Below, one piece after another: positions 1-6,665 of a stretch of 6,665 nt of DNA. The notes below the pieces were generated by a model. The model had not been told where the DNA came from, did no database searches, and was given only the letters and a program-made list of their open reading frames with translations. The translations under genes were made by a program, and so were the position numbers. The stretch is from Deltaproteobacteria bacterium (lineage in GTDB: Bacteria > Myxococcota > Myxococcia > Myxococcales > Myxococcaceae). The stretch spans positions 1 through 6,665 of the forward strand of contig VGRA01000142.1 of assembly GCA_016875515.1 (NCBI GenBank), written 5' to 3'. Position 1 is the stretch's first letter; each line of letters begins with the position of its first letter.

Positions 1-1987
1 TCGCCGAGCGCTTGGCCGTGGTGGGGCCCAGCACCGGGTCCTGCGAGGCGATCTCCTCCGTCTGTTGGTTGACGACCAGCCGGATGTAGTCGCTGTCGTT
101 GATCTGCGGCTTCACGGACAGCTTCAGCTCCACGTTCTGCCGGTTGATGGGGGCGAACATGTTGCCGAGCCCGCCGAGCCCACCCAGGCCGCCGAGCATG
201 CCCGCGGCGCCGTTGAGCCCCGTGGCCCCGGTCATGCCGCCCAGCCCGCCGAGCCCCAGGTTGGCCGGGGAGAAGCCCGCCTGGAACGGGACGTTCTGGC
301 CCACGGTGATCTCCGCCTCCTCGTTGTCGGACGTGAGGATGTGCGGGGTGCTCAGCACGTTGACGTCCGAGCTTTGCTGCAGCGCGTTCATGACCACGCC
401 GAAGGCGGGGATGTTCAGCCCCAGCTTCTGGAACTCCGGGATGGCCGGGCCCTGCAGCCCCGCGAGGAAGCCGCCGAAGCTGGCCAGGTTCGCCAGGGAG
501 AAGGAAGGGGGCAGGCCAGACTTGGTGTACTTGGTGCCGAGCACCGCGGGCAGCGTGCCCTGGTCCGTGTTCACCGGGATGCCGGTGTGCAGGTTGAGCC
601 CGAACTCGCTGTTGCGGTCCAGGTTCACCTCCATGATGACCGCCTCCACGAACACCTGCCGGCGCGGGATGTCCAGCTTCTCGATCACGCGGACCAGGTT
701 CCGGTAGTCGTTCTGGCTGGCAATGATCACCAGCGAGTTGGTGGCCTTGTCCGCGGAGATCTTCACCTCGCCGCTGAACAGCTCCGCCGCCTGCACCGGC
801 CCCTTGGCGCCGCCGGCCTGCGGGGGCGGCGTCTTGGGCTTGTTGGCGCTTCCCTGGGCCAGCGACTGCAACGTGTTGGCGAGGTCCTCGGCCGCCGCGT
901 TCTCCAGGTAGTAGACGTTGACCCGCCCCTCGCCGGAGATGGGGATGTCGATCTCGTCCACCAGCTGCTGGATGCGCTCGAACGCGGCCGGGCTTGCAAT
1001 GATGATGAGCTTGTTGGTGCGCTCGTCCGCAATGAGCTGGCTGAGCGTGGCCGGGCCGCCGGCCGGGGCCAACTCGGCGGTGTTGGGAACGCCCGGCGGC
1101 GCGCCGGTGGCAGGGGTGGGGGTGGGCGGCGGGGTGATGCCCGGGCGTCCCCCCGGCTTCTGTCCCTTGGACTCGAACAGCTTCTGGATCTTGTCCGCCA
1201 TCTCCTGGGCGGTGGCGTAGCGGAGCTGCAGCACGCGCACCTGGTCCGTGGAGGGCGGGCGGTCCAGCTGCTCCACGATCCGGGCGAGCCGGTGCATGTT
1301 GGAGCCCAGGTCGTTGACGATCAGCGTGTCCGGCTGGAACGGGATGGTGTCCCCGTCCTTCGTCACCAGCTGCTGCAGCACCCCGCGCAGCGGCTCCAGG
1401 TCCGTGTACCGGACGCGAAACAGCCGGGTGATCATCTGCTCGTTGGTGGTGTACGGCTCCTCGGGGTCCAGCAGGGTGGGGATGGTGGTCTGCTTCGCCC
1501 GGTTCTTGTCCACGACCTTCAGGAACCGGCCGTGCGGGTAGACGGTGAGGCCGTTGGAGTCCAGCGCAGCCAGGAACGCGGCGTAGAACTGGTCCGCGTC
1601 CACGTCCACCTTCCCGTTCTCCGGGCCAATGATGGAGATCTTCCCGCGCACGTTCTCCGGCAGGATGAACGTCTTGCACGTGGCGTCCGAGACGGTCTGG
1701 ACCAGCTTCTCCAGCTCCACCTTGTCGAAGTAGACGCCGAAGCGGGCCTTGCGCCGGACCTCCTCGCAGCTCTTCTGCGGCGTGACGGCCTTGCCCTTGG
1801 CGTCCTTGCCGTCCTTCGAGGCGTCCGCGGGTTTGCCCTTGTCCTTTTCTTTCTCCTTCTCCTTGGCCGGCGCGGCGCGGGCGGCGGGAGGGACGGGGAG
1901 CGGGCCGCGCGGAGGCGGCGGGCGCTGGGCGAGTGCCGGCAGCGAGAGGCCGAGCAGCAGCAGGGTGGGGAGGCGCAGGCGGATCAT
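1..1987 (-). CDS. gspD: Type II secretion system secretin GspD (3' end beyond window)
   Basis: This gene encodes the outer-membrane secretin of the T2SS, which multimerises into the gated channel for folded exoproteins. The 662 visible residues start with a signal peptide (about 1-20, hydrophobic core then ALA|Q). A Lys/Asp/Glu-rich linker (about 41-66) follows. Next come an N0-type domain (about 82-165) and three N1-like repeats (about 183-245, 250-350 and 355-440), with Pro/Gly-rich insertions near 275-312 and 380-400. The secretin core starts near 443 (RRQVFVEAVIMEVN) and carries STPHILTSDNEEAEITVG, VGQNVPF (562-568) and the beta segment NVELKLSVKPQIND. A Gly/Leu-rich loop lies at about 577-608. 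The frame runs off the window after TAKRSA, so the last secretin strands and any pilotin-binding tail are not visible. The ATG is 10 bp after the gspC stop with no clear Shine-Dalgarno, which suggests translational coupling. The GspC-GspD order is the classical T2SS order and separates it from type III or type IV pilus secretins. Confidence 0.95.
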   Translation of the reverse strand, partial: MIRLRLPTLLLLGLSLPALAQRPPPPRGPLPVPPAARAAPAKEKEKEKDKGKPADASKDGKDAKGKAVTPQKSCEEVRRKARFGVYFDKVELEKLVQTVSDATCKTFILPENVRGKISIIGPENGKVDVDADQFYAAFLAALDSNGLTVYPHGRFLKVVDKNRAKQTTIPTLLDPEEPYTTNEQMITRLFRVRYTDLEPLRGVLQQLVTKDGDTIPFQPDTLIVNDLGSNMHRLARIVEQLDRPPSTDQVRVLQLRYATAQEMADKIQKLFESKGQKPGGRPGITPPPTPTPATGAPPGVPNTAELAPAGGPATLSQLIADERTNKLIIIASPAAFERIQQLVDEIDIPISGEGRVNVYYLENAAAEDLANTLQSLAQGSANKPKTPPPQAGGAKGPVQAAELFSGEVKISADKATNSLVIIASQNDYRNLVRVIEKLDIPRRQVFVEAVIMEVNLDRNSEFGLNLHTGIPVNTDQGTLPAVLGTKYTKSGLPPSFSLANLASFGGFLAGLQGPAIPEFQKLGLNIPAFGVVMNALQQSSDVNVLSTPHILTSDNEEAEITVGQNVPFQAGFSPANLGLGGLGGMTGATGLNGAAGMLGGLGGLGGLGNMFAPINRQNVELKLSVKPQINDSDYIRLVVNQQTEEIASQDPVLGPTTAKRSA

Positions 1988-1997
1988 GGGTGGGGGC

Positions 1998-2927
1998 TCA
2001 GCGGACGTTGTAGGTCTTTCGGAGGACGGAGCCGTTCCGCTCGACTTCAATGTCGATCCGGTTCGCCTCCTTCAGCTTGGAGTAGACCTCGAGCGCCTTC
2101 TCGGGGCTGTTGAGGTCAAAGCCGTTGATGCGGCGGATGACGTCGCCGTTCTGGATGCCGATCTTCGTGTAGATGGAGTCCGGCCGGATGCTGAAGAGCT
2201 TGAAGCCCTTGGCCTGCCCGTCCTGGAACGCCGGCACGATCCGCGCCTGCATGGCCACGTCGTTGAGGTTGGAGAGCGTCTTGTCGATCTCCGCGCGCGG
2301 CACCTCGTACTCGTTGTCCGAGGTGGCGCGGATGCCGTTGCCGGTGACCGCCGTGCCGGGCTCCTTGGCCTGGGGGGCGGGAGCGGCAGCCACGGGGGGC
2401 GGCGGGGGCGGTGCGCCCGAGCCGTCTCCGGTGGTGGCGTCAATGTATTCGCGGCGGCCGTTGTAGAGGATGACCACCCGGTTGCGGAGGATCTCCAGCA
2501 CCGTGGCCACGCCGCCCACCGGGTGGCCCACCATGTACGTGCCCGTCTTCATGGTGGGCACGTCCACGATGGAGGCAATGGACCAGTCCGGGTTGCTCGC
2601 CACGAGCGTCCCCAGCAGCTTGAGCCGCAGCGAGGTCTTCACCGGCTCGCCGGTCATGTCCACGGCCTGCTCCTCCGTGGGCTCCTTCACCTCGGGTTCC
2701 GGCCGCGGCACCGGCAGGCCGGTGATCCGCGCCAGCCCCTCCAGGTCCATCCGCGGCCGCGCCTCGGGCGCCCGGGCCCGCGGCGCCGCTCCCCCCGCCA
2801 CGCTGCCCGGTCCCGCCCACAAGAGCGAGGCCGTGAACTGGTTGGCCGTGGACGCGAGCAGCAGCGCCGCCAACGCGAGGAAGGCGAGCGTCACGGTCCA
2901 GAATTGGCGGCGGAAAAACGTTTCCAT
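1998..2927 (-). CDS. gspC: Type II secretion system inner-membrane protein GspC with PDZ domain
   Basis: GspC is the bitopic inner-membrane subunit that connects the T2SS inner-membrane platform to the secretin by binding GspD N0, and it can take part in substrate choice. The 309-residue product has a short cytoplasmic N-terminus (METFFRRQ), one membrane segment (about 9-27) and a periplasmic Pro/Ala linker. A homology-region (T2SSC-type) domain spans about 97-164 (LRLKLLGTLVAS, then ATVLEILRNRVVILYNGRREYI). A polyproline linker (about 172-190) leads to a C-terminal PDZ domain (about 210-309) with the typical GFKLFSIRPDSIYTKIGIQN and GDVIRRINGFDL segments. Length and architecture fit a full GspC of the PDZ class rather than the coiled-coil class. 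The open frame extends 39 codons further upstream, but those codons run through the sigma-54 promoter and do not look like GspC. The ATG at 2927 places the membrane helix correctly. It lies just upstream of gspD. Confidence 0.93.
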   Translation of the reverse strand: METFFRRQFWTVTLAFLALAALLLASTANQFTASLLWAGPGSVAGGAAPRARAPEARPRMDLEGLARITGLPVPRPEPEVKEPTEEQAVDMTGEPVKTSLRLKLLGTLVASNPDWSIASIVDVPTMKTGTYMVGHPVGGVATVLEILRNRVVILYNGRREYIDATTGDGSGAPPPPPPVAAAPAPQAKEPGTAVTGNGIRATSDNEYEVPRAEIDKTLSNLNDVAMQARIVPAFQDGQAKGFKLFSIRPDSIYTKIGIQNGDVIRRINGFDLNSPEKALEVYSKLKEANRIDIEVERNGSVLRKTYNVR

Positions 2928-2950
2928 GGCGTTGGGCGGAGGCGTCCTAC

Positions 2951-2966
2951 AGCAAGCGGGGTGCCA
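2951..2966 (-). promoter_or_regulatory. Sigma-54 (-24/-12) promoter of gspCD
   Basis: The minus strand reads TGGCACCCCGCTTGCT. It has the -24 box TGGCAC, the -12 box TTGC followed by T, and exactly 10 bases between the invariant GG and GC, as in the RpoN consensus TGGCACG-N4-TTGCW. If the GC marks -13/-12, transcription starts near 2940. That leaves a leader of about 13 nt (TCCGCCCAACGCC) before the gspC ATG. The assignment is supported by the enhancer-binding protein gene just upstream and by paired dyads about 146 and 178 bp upstream of the predicted start. No experiment is visible in the sequence, so use in vivo is inferred. Confidence 0.82.
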
Positions 2967-3009
2967 CCCACAGGCGGCGCGGCAGGCCCGGGCAAACACC
3001 CAAGCACCT

Positions 3010-3020
3010 GTAATCATTAC
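3010..3020. promoter_or_regulatory. AT-rich palindrome between enhancer and promoter, possible bending site
   Basis: GTAATCATTAC is a perfect inverted repeat of two 5-base arms around one central base. It sits in the only AT-rich patch of a very GC-rich intergenic region. Its centre is about 50 bp upstream of the -24 box, between the promoter and the two dyads, where IHF or another bending protein often acts at sigma-54 promoters. It is only a partial match to the IHF consensus (it has ATCA but not the downstream TTR at the right distance). It could equally bind another regulator or be chance. Confidence 0.3.
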
Positions 3021-3078
3021 CGCTTTAGGCCGAAGGGGGGCCACACGGGGGAGGGGTTCAGCCCCGGTTTGCCCCGCC

Positions 3079-3093
3079 TTGACAATCTGTCAC
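3079..3093 (-). promoter_or_regulatory. Candidate enhancer site 1 for the adjacent sigma-54 activator
   Basis: The minus strand reads GTGACAGATTGTCAA, containing the dyad TGACA-N3-TGTCA. With one mismatch the symmetry extends to CC and GG outside the arms. The centre (3086) is about 146 bp upstream of the predicted sigma-54 start at 2940. The same GTGACAG-N3-GTCA pattern recurs 32 bp away. Enhancer-binding proteins of the NtrC class usually bind pairs of such dyads at this range. Which protein binds here is inferred from proximity. Confidence 0.6.
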
Positions 3094-3110
3094 GGACCGG
3101 GCGGAGCGGC

Positions 3111-3121
3111 GTGACGGGCTG

Positions 3122-3125
<4 letters not shown>
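3111..3125 (-). promoter_or_regulatory. Candidate enhancer site 2, overlapping the activator gene's stop codon
   Basis: The minus strand reads GTGACAGCCCGTCAC, a perfect dyad of GTGAC and GTCAC around five bases. It shares GTGACAG-N3-GTCA with site 1 (11 of 15 positions identical). The centre is 3118, 32 bp from site 1, or about three turns of B-DNA, so both sites face the same side of the helix. The TGA stop of the regulator gene (3124-3122) lies inside the dyad. The distance to the predicted gspC start is about 178 bp. Confidence 0.58.
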
Positions 3126-4501
<1,376 letters not shown>

Positions 4502-4509
4502 GGGCGCGT

Positions 4510-6564
4510 TCAATTACAGGTGGACGCGCCGGAGAACATGTCCTGCGAGCACAGCCCCGAGCAGCACTGGCTGCCCACCGAGCAGCCCTGCCCCGTGCCG
4601 CGGCAGTAGCACACCTGGGAGGTGAGCACGGCCTGGCAGGTGTACGCGGTGCCGGCCCGGCACTGCGCGTCCCCGGTGCATCCGTCGTAGCAGATGCCGG
4701 TGTTGTCCCCCCACGCGCTGTCGTGGATGCACTGCCCGTCCCCGCCGCAGCCCCCCTGCGAGGCGTTGCACAGCCCGCTGCAGTAGCCGCCGGGGTAGGC
4801 GTTGCCGTTCGCCAGGAGGCAGAAGCCGCTCTCGCAGTCCCCGTCCTTGGTGCAGGCGGCGCCGTAGGCGGCCAGGCCGTTGCTCTTCCGCTTGCACAGC
4901 TTGCTGAACGGGTTGCAGCCCTTCGCCGGATCCCCGGTGGGGGTGCACTCGGCGTCCGAGGTGCACAGCGGGATGCAGTAGTTGTTGTTGTTCGTGGTGA
5001 TGACGTCCTCGTCGATGCAGCTGTACCCGGTGCGGCACGCCCCCGCGCTGCCGGGCAACCCCGCGCCCGTGCAGGGGGCGTAGCAGGTGTCGAACGTGCC
5101 GGTCTCGATGCAGCGGCCCCCGTTGCAGCCGGCGTTGGAGCCCACGGTGCAGTTGGTGGCGTTGGAGCAGGCGCCGCCGGGGAACCCGTAGATGGCCTCG
5201 CTGTAACAGCGCCCACCCTTGCACTGGCTGTCCTGCGTGCAGGGCTGCCCGTCGTCGCGCTGGGCGCAGGCGGGCTGGGTGGCGCACTGCGAGTCGGCGC
5301 AGTCCGCCTGCCCGTCACAGTCGTTGTCCTGGCCGTCGCCGCAGGACTCGGCCACCACCCCCACGCAGTCTGGATCCAGGCAGTCCACCTTGGCGTCCCC
5401 GTCGTTGTCCGCGCCGTCGCCGCACGAGGCCTCCTTATTCACGGAGGCGGCGCAGAGGCAGCCGGCGCCGCAGGAGGCACCCGCGGGGCAGTCCGCGGTG
5501 TCCGCGCAGTCCGTCTTCTGGTCCGCGTCGTTGTCCAGGCCGTCCCCGCAATTGCCCGCTTCCAGGCTGTTGCCGTTGCAGAGGGCCAGCCCCGAGCAGT
5601 TGGAGTCCTGGCAGTCCGGGACGCCGTCGAAGTCGTTGTCGATCCCGTCCGAGCAGGCCTGCTCGGCGCGCTGCCCCCCCGCGCACCCGCAGCCGGCGCC
5701 GCAGGACTTGCCGTTGCAGTCCAGCGTGTCGGCGCAGTCCGTCTGGCCGTCCCCGTCGTTGTCCAGCCCGTCCGAGCACAGCTCCGCCGTGCCCACGCAA
5801 GGTGCGGATGGGCCGCAGTCCGGGTCCGCGCAGTCCTTCTTCCCGTCGTTGTCGTTGTCCAGCCCGTCGGCGCAGGCGGACTCGCGGCTGCAGTACAGCG
5901 CGGCCACGCAGGAGCCGTCCGCGCAGTCCGTCTTTCCGTCCCCGTCGTCGTCCACGCCGTTGCTGCAGGCCGCCTCGCCGTTCTCGCTGGGGCTGCAGGC
6001 CGCGGCGCAGTCCGCGTCCGCGCAATCGGCCGCGCCGTCCCCGTCGTCGTCCGCGCCGTTGGCGCAGCGGGAGGACTCGGTGGAGGGGCAGGCCGGGTCC
6101 TGCGCGCAGCCGGTGTCCGCGCAGTCCACCAGTCCGTTGGCGTTGTCGTCCGCGTTGTTGCGGCAGTTCTCCTTCGCCTGGCAGGCGCCGGCGGTGGCGC
6201 AGTCGGCGTCCTCGCAGTCCACCTTGCCGTCGCGGTCCTCGTCCACGCCGCCCGCGCACTGCTCCACGCCCGGGGCGCACGCCGGGAGCGAGGCGCACAC
6301 CGTGTCCTTGCAGTCCACGAGCCCGTTGGTGTCGTCGTCCACCCCGTTGTCACACACCTCCACGGCCGGGGTGCACGCGGGAGCACGGAAGCACGCGGGA
6401 TCCGCGCAGTCGGTCCGGCCATTGGCGTCGTCGTCCACGCCGTTGCTGCACTCCTCCACGCCCTTGACCGGCGGGGTGGGTGCGGGGGCGCAGGCGGCCA
6501 GGGCGAGGCCGAGCAGGAAGAGGACGGTGGAACGGACGGGTGGGCTGGACCGGGGGCACGCCAT
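4510..6564 (-). CDS. Cysteine-rich repeat lipoprotein with Ca-binding-type Asp repeats
   Basis: This is a 684-residue predicted lipoprotein of unknown function. Its signal peptide ends in the lipobox LAAC, with acylated Cys at residue 25, so it should be membrane-anchored, probably in the outer membrane or at the surface. Residues 39-433 hold 12 repeats of the form CxDGxDNDxDGxxDCxDxxC, resembling thrombospondin type 3 and MopE-type putative metal-binding motifs. The DxDxDG spacing is typical of calcium loops. Residues 439-684 hold a duplicated disulphide-rich module. By my count the mature chain has 86 cysteines besides the lipidated one, an even number consistent with full disulphide pairing outside the cytoplasm. 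The ATG at 6564 was chosen because it gives a clean signal peptide and is preceded by AAGGGG. The open frame goes 12 codons further, without a signal-like start. It ends 8 bp before the sigma-54 regulator, so the two are probably one operon. It has no MYXO-CTERM tail. Metal binding and any link to the T2SS are inferences. Confidence 0.88.
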   Translation of the reverse strand: MACPRSSPPVRSTVLFLLGLALAACAPAPTPPVKGVEECSNGVDDDANGRTDCADPACFRAPACTPAVEVCDNGVDDDTNGLVDCKDTVCASLPACAPGVEQCAGGVDEDRDGKVDCEDADCATAGACQAKENCRNNADDNANGLVDCADTGCAQDPACPSTESSRCANGADDDGDGAADCADADCAAACSPSENGEAACSNGVDDDGDGKTDCADGSCVAALYCSRESACADGLDNDNDGKKDCADPDCGPSAPCVGTAELCSDGLDNDGDGQTDCADTLDCNGKSCGAGCGCAGGQRAEQACSDGIDNDFDGVPDCQDSNCSGLALCNGNSLEAGNCGDGLDNDADQKTDCADTADCPAGASCGAGCLCAASVNKEASCGDGADNDGDAKVDCLDPDCVGVVAESCGDGQDNDCDGQADCADSQCATQPACAQRDDGQPCTQDSQCKGGRCYSEAIYGFPGGACSNATNCTVGSNAGCNGGRCIETGTFDTCYAPCTGAGLPGSAGACRTGYSCIDEDVITTNNNNYCIPLCTSDAECTPTGDPAKGCNPFSKLCKRKSNGLAAYGAACTKDGDCESGFCLLANGNAYPGGYCSGLCNASQGGCGGDGQCIHDSAWGDNTGICYDGCTGDAQCRAGTAYTCQAVLTSQVCYCRGTGQGCSVGSQCCSGLCSQDMFSGASTCN
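4603..4863 (-). repeat. Cysteine-rich module, copy B (protein-level duplication)
   Basis: Residues 568-654 of the lipoprotein repeat the pattern of residues 439-534: GxxCTxDxxCxxGxC, then a spacer, (F/Y)PGGxCS, a Gly-rich GCxGxxxC segment, CYxxCTG and CRxG. The copies align by cysteine spacing and these short motifs and differ in loop lengths. A third, truncated start of the module (GxxCSVGSQCCSGLC) follows at residues 658-672. Confidence 0.7.
4963..5250 (-). repeat. Cysteine-rich module, copy A (protein-level duplication)
   Basis: Residues 439-534 of the lipoprotein contain GQPCTQDSQCKGGRC, GFPGGACS, GCNGGRCI, CYAPCTG and CRTGYSC, the same order of motifs as copy B. Copy A also carries a four-asparagine run encoded by an AAC trinucleotide repeat (plus strand 4981-4992), absent from copy B. 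This suggests divergence after an old duplication. Confidence 0.7.
5266..6450 (-). repeat. Twelve tandem Asp/Cys repeats in the lipoprotein gene
   Basis: Twelve units start at residues 39, 71, 103, 134, 167, 200, 231, 263, 304, 339, 381 and 408, most about 31-33 residues (93-99 bp) apart. The core is C-x-(N/D)-G-x-D-(D/N)-D-x-(D/N)-G-x-x-D-C-x-D-x-x-C. Most units have four cysteines. Units 8 and 10 have six, from an inserted SCGAGCxC segment. Unit 11 has three and unit 12 five. Early units use DDD and later ones DND, so the array shows a gradient of sequence types. The DNA is similarly repetitive. Confidence 0.88.
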
Positions 6565-6665
6565 GCCGCCCCTTCTACGCAGGGAGCCCAAGGGGTGCAA
6601 ACGAACGTTCGCCGCACTGAAGCCATGGCGGCCCGGCGTCCGATCATGGTTGACTTCCCGCCCAT
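6565..6665. other. Upstream region of the lipoprotein gene, no clear promoter
   Basis: These 101 bases hold a 10-base palindrome CGAACGTTCG (6602-6611), about 38 bp before the lipoprotein ATG. No sigma-54 motif and no convincing -35/-10 pair is seen on the minus strand. On the plus strand, ATGs at 6625 and 6646 open frames that reach the window edge and could begin a divergent gene, but neither has a recognisable binding site and too few codons are visible to judge. Confidence 0.35.
6569..6576 (-). promoter_or_regulatory. Ribosome binding site of the lipoprotein gene
   Basis: The minus strand reads AGAAGGGG followed by CGGC and the ATG at 6564. The purine run AAGGGG, four bases before the start, is the only convincing Shine-Dalgarno-like site among the four genes. 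It supports this ATG over the in-frame ATG at 6600. Confidence 0.5.

Noticed and set aside
65..2113. Long plus-strand open frame of 682 codons opposite gspD
   Set aside because: It is antisense to a clear secretin. Its product is Arg/Leu/Val/Gly-rich with no domain, as expected for the reverse frame of a GC-rich gene.
2928..3044. 39-codon N-terminal extension of gspC
   Set aside because: It runs through the sigma-54 promoter and places Cys-rich, non-GspC sequence before the membrane segment. The ATG at 2927 gives the normal GspC topology.
3028..3065. GC-rich inverted repeats after the regulator gene as an intrinsic terminator
   Set aside because: The stems (GGCC...GGCC and GGGG...CCCC) are short and no T tract follows on either strand.
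4502..4513. TTG start adding MNAP to the regulator, overlapping the lipoprotein stop
   Set aside because: It is possible as a TTGA overlap, but the ATG at 4501 starts just before the receiver domain, and TTG is a weaker start without a ribosome site.
5266..6450. CRISPR-like array from regular repeats about 96 bp apart
   Set aside because: The repeats are in frame, encode a consistent Asp/Cys protein motif, vary in DNA sequence and have no conserved repeat with unique spacers.
6571..6605. TTGCAC / TAGAAG as a sigma-70 promoter of the lipoprotein gene
   Set aside because: Spacing is 17 bases, but the boxes match poorly and the -10 would overlap the ribosome binding site.
6625..6665. Start of a divergent plus-strand gene
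   Set aside because: Only about 13 codons are visible, without a ribosome site or recognisable protein, so no gene is called.

Overview
The window looks like chromosomal DNA from a myxobacterium or close relative (Myxococcota). This rests on very high GC with strongly GC-biased third codon positions, an NtrC-type regulator paired with a sigma-54 promoter, and a very cysteine-rich lipoprotein built of aspartate-rich repeats. It is an inference; no rRNA or other marker gene is present. All four supported genes lie on the minus strand. The long plus-strand open frames are shadows caused by GC-rich codon use.

In transcription order (right to left), 6564-4510 encodes a 684-residue lipoprotein. 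It has 12 thrombospondin-type-3-like or MopE-like repeats followed by a duplicated disulphide-rich module. Eight bases later, 4501-3122 encodes a complete sigma-54-dependent response regulator (receiver, AAA+, HTH). A 194-bp intergenic region (3121-2928) follows, then gspC (2927-1998). After a 10-bp gap comes gspD (1987 to the window edge, C-terminus missing), the inner-membrane linker and outer-membrane secretin of a type II secretion system (T2SS).

The main discovery candidate is regulatory. The region before gspC holds a near-consensus sigma-54 promoter (TGGCAC-N5-TTGCT). Upstream are two copies of the dyad GTGACAG-N3-GTCA, exactly 32 bp apart (about three helical turns). One of them overlaps the stop codon of the activator gene. 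They sit about 146 and 178 bp upstream of the predicted transcription start, a normal range for an enhancer. The simplest reading is a local circuit: the activator encoded next door binds these sites and switches on gspCD and any downstream gsp genes. The lipoprotein, apparently co-transcribed with the activator, may be a surface component or secretion client tied to this T2SS; that last link is speculation.
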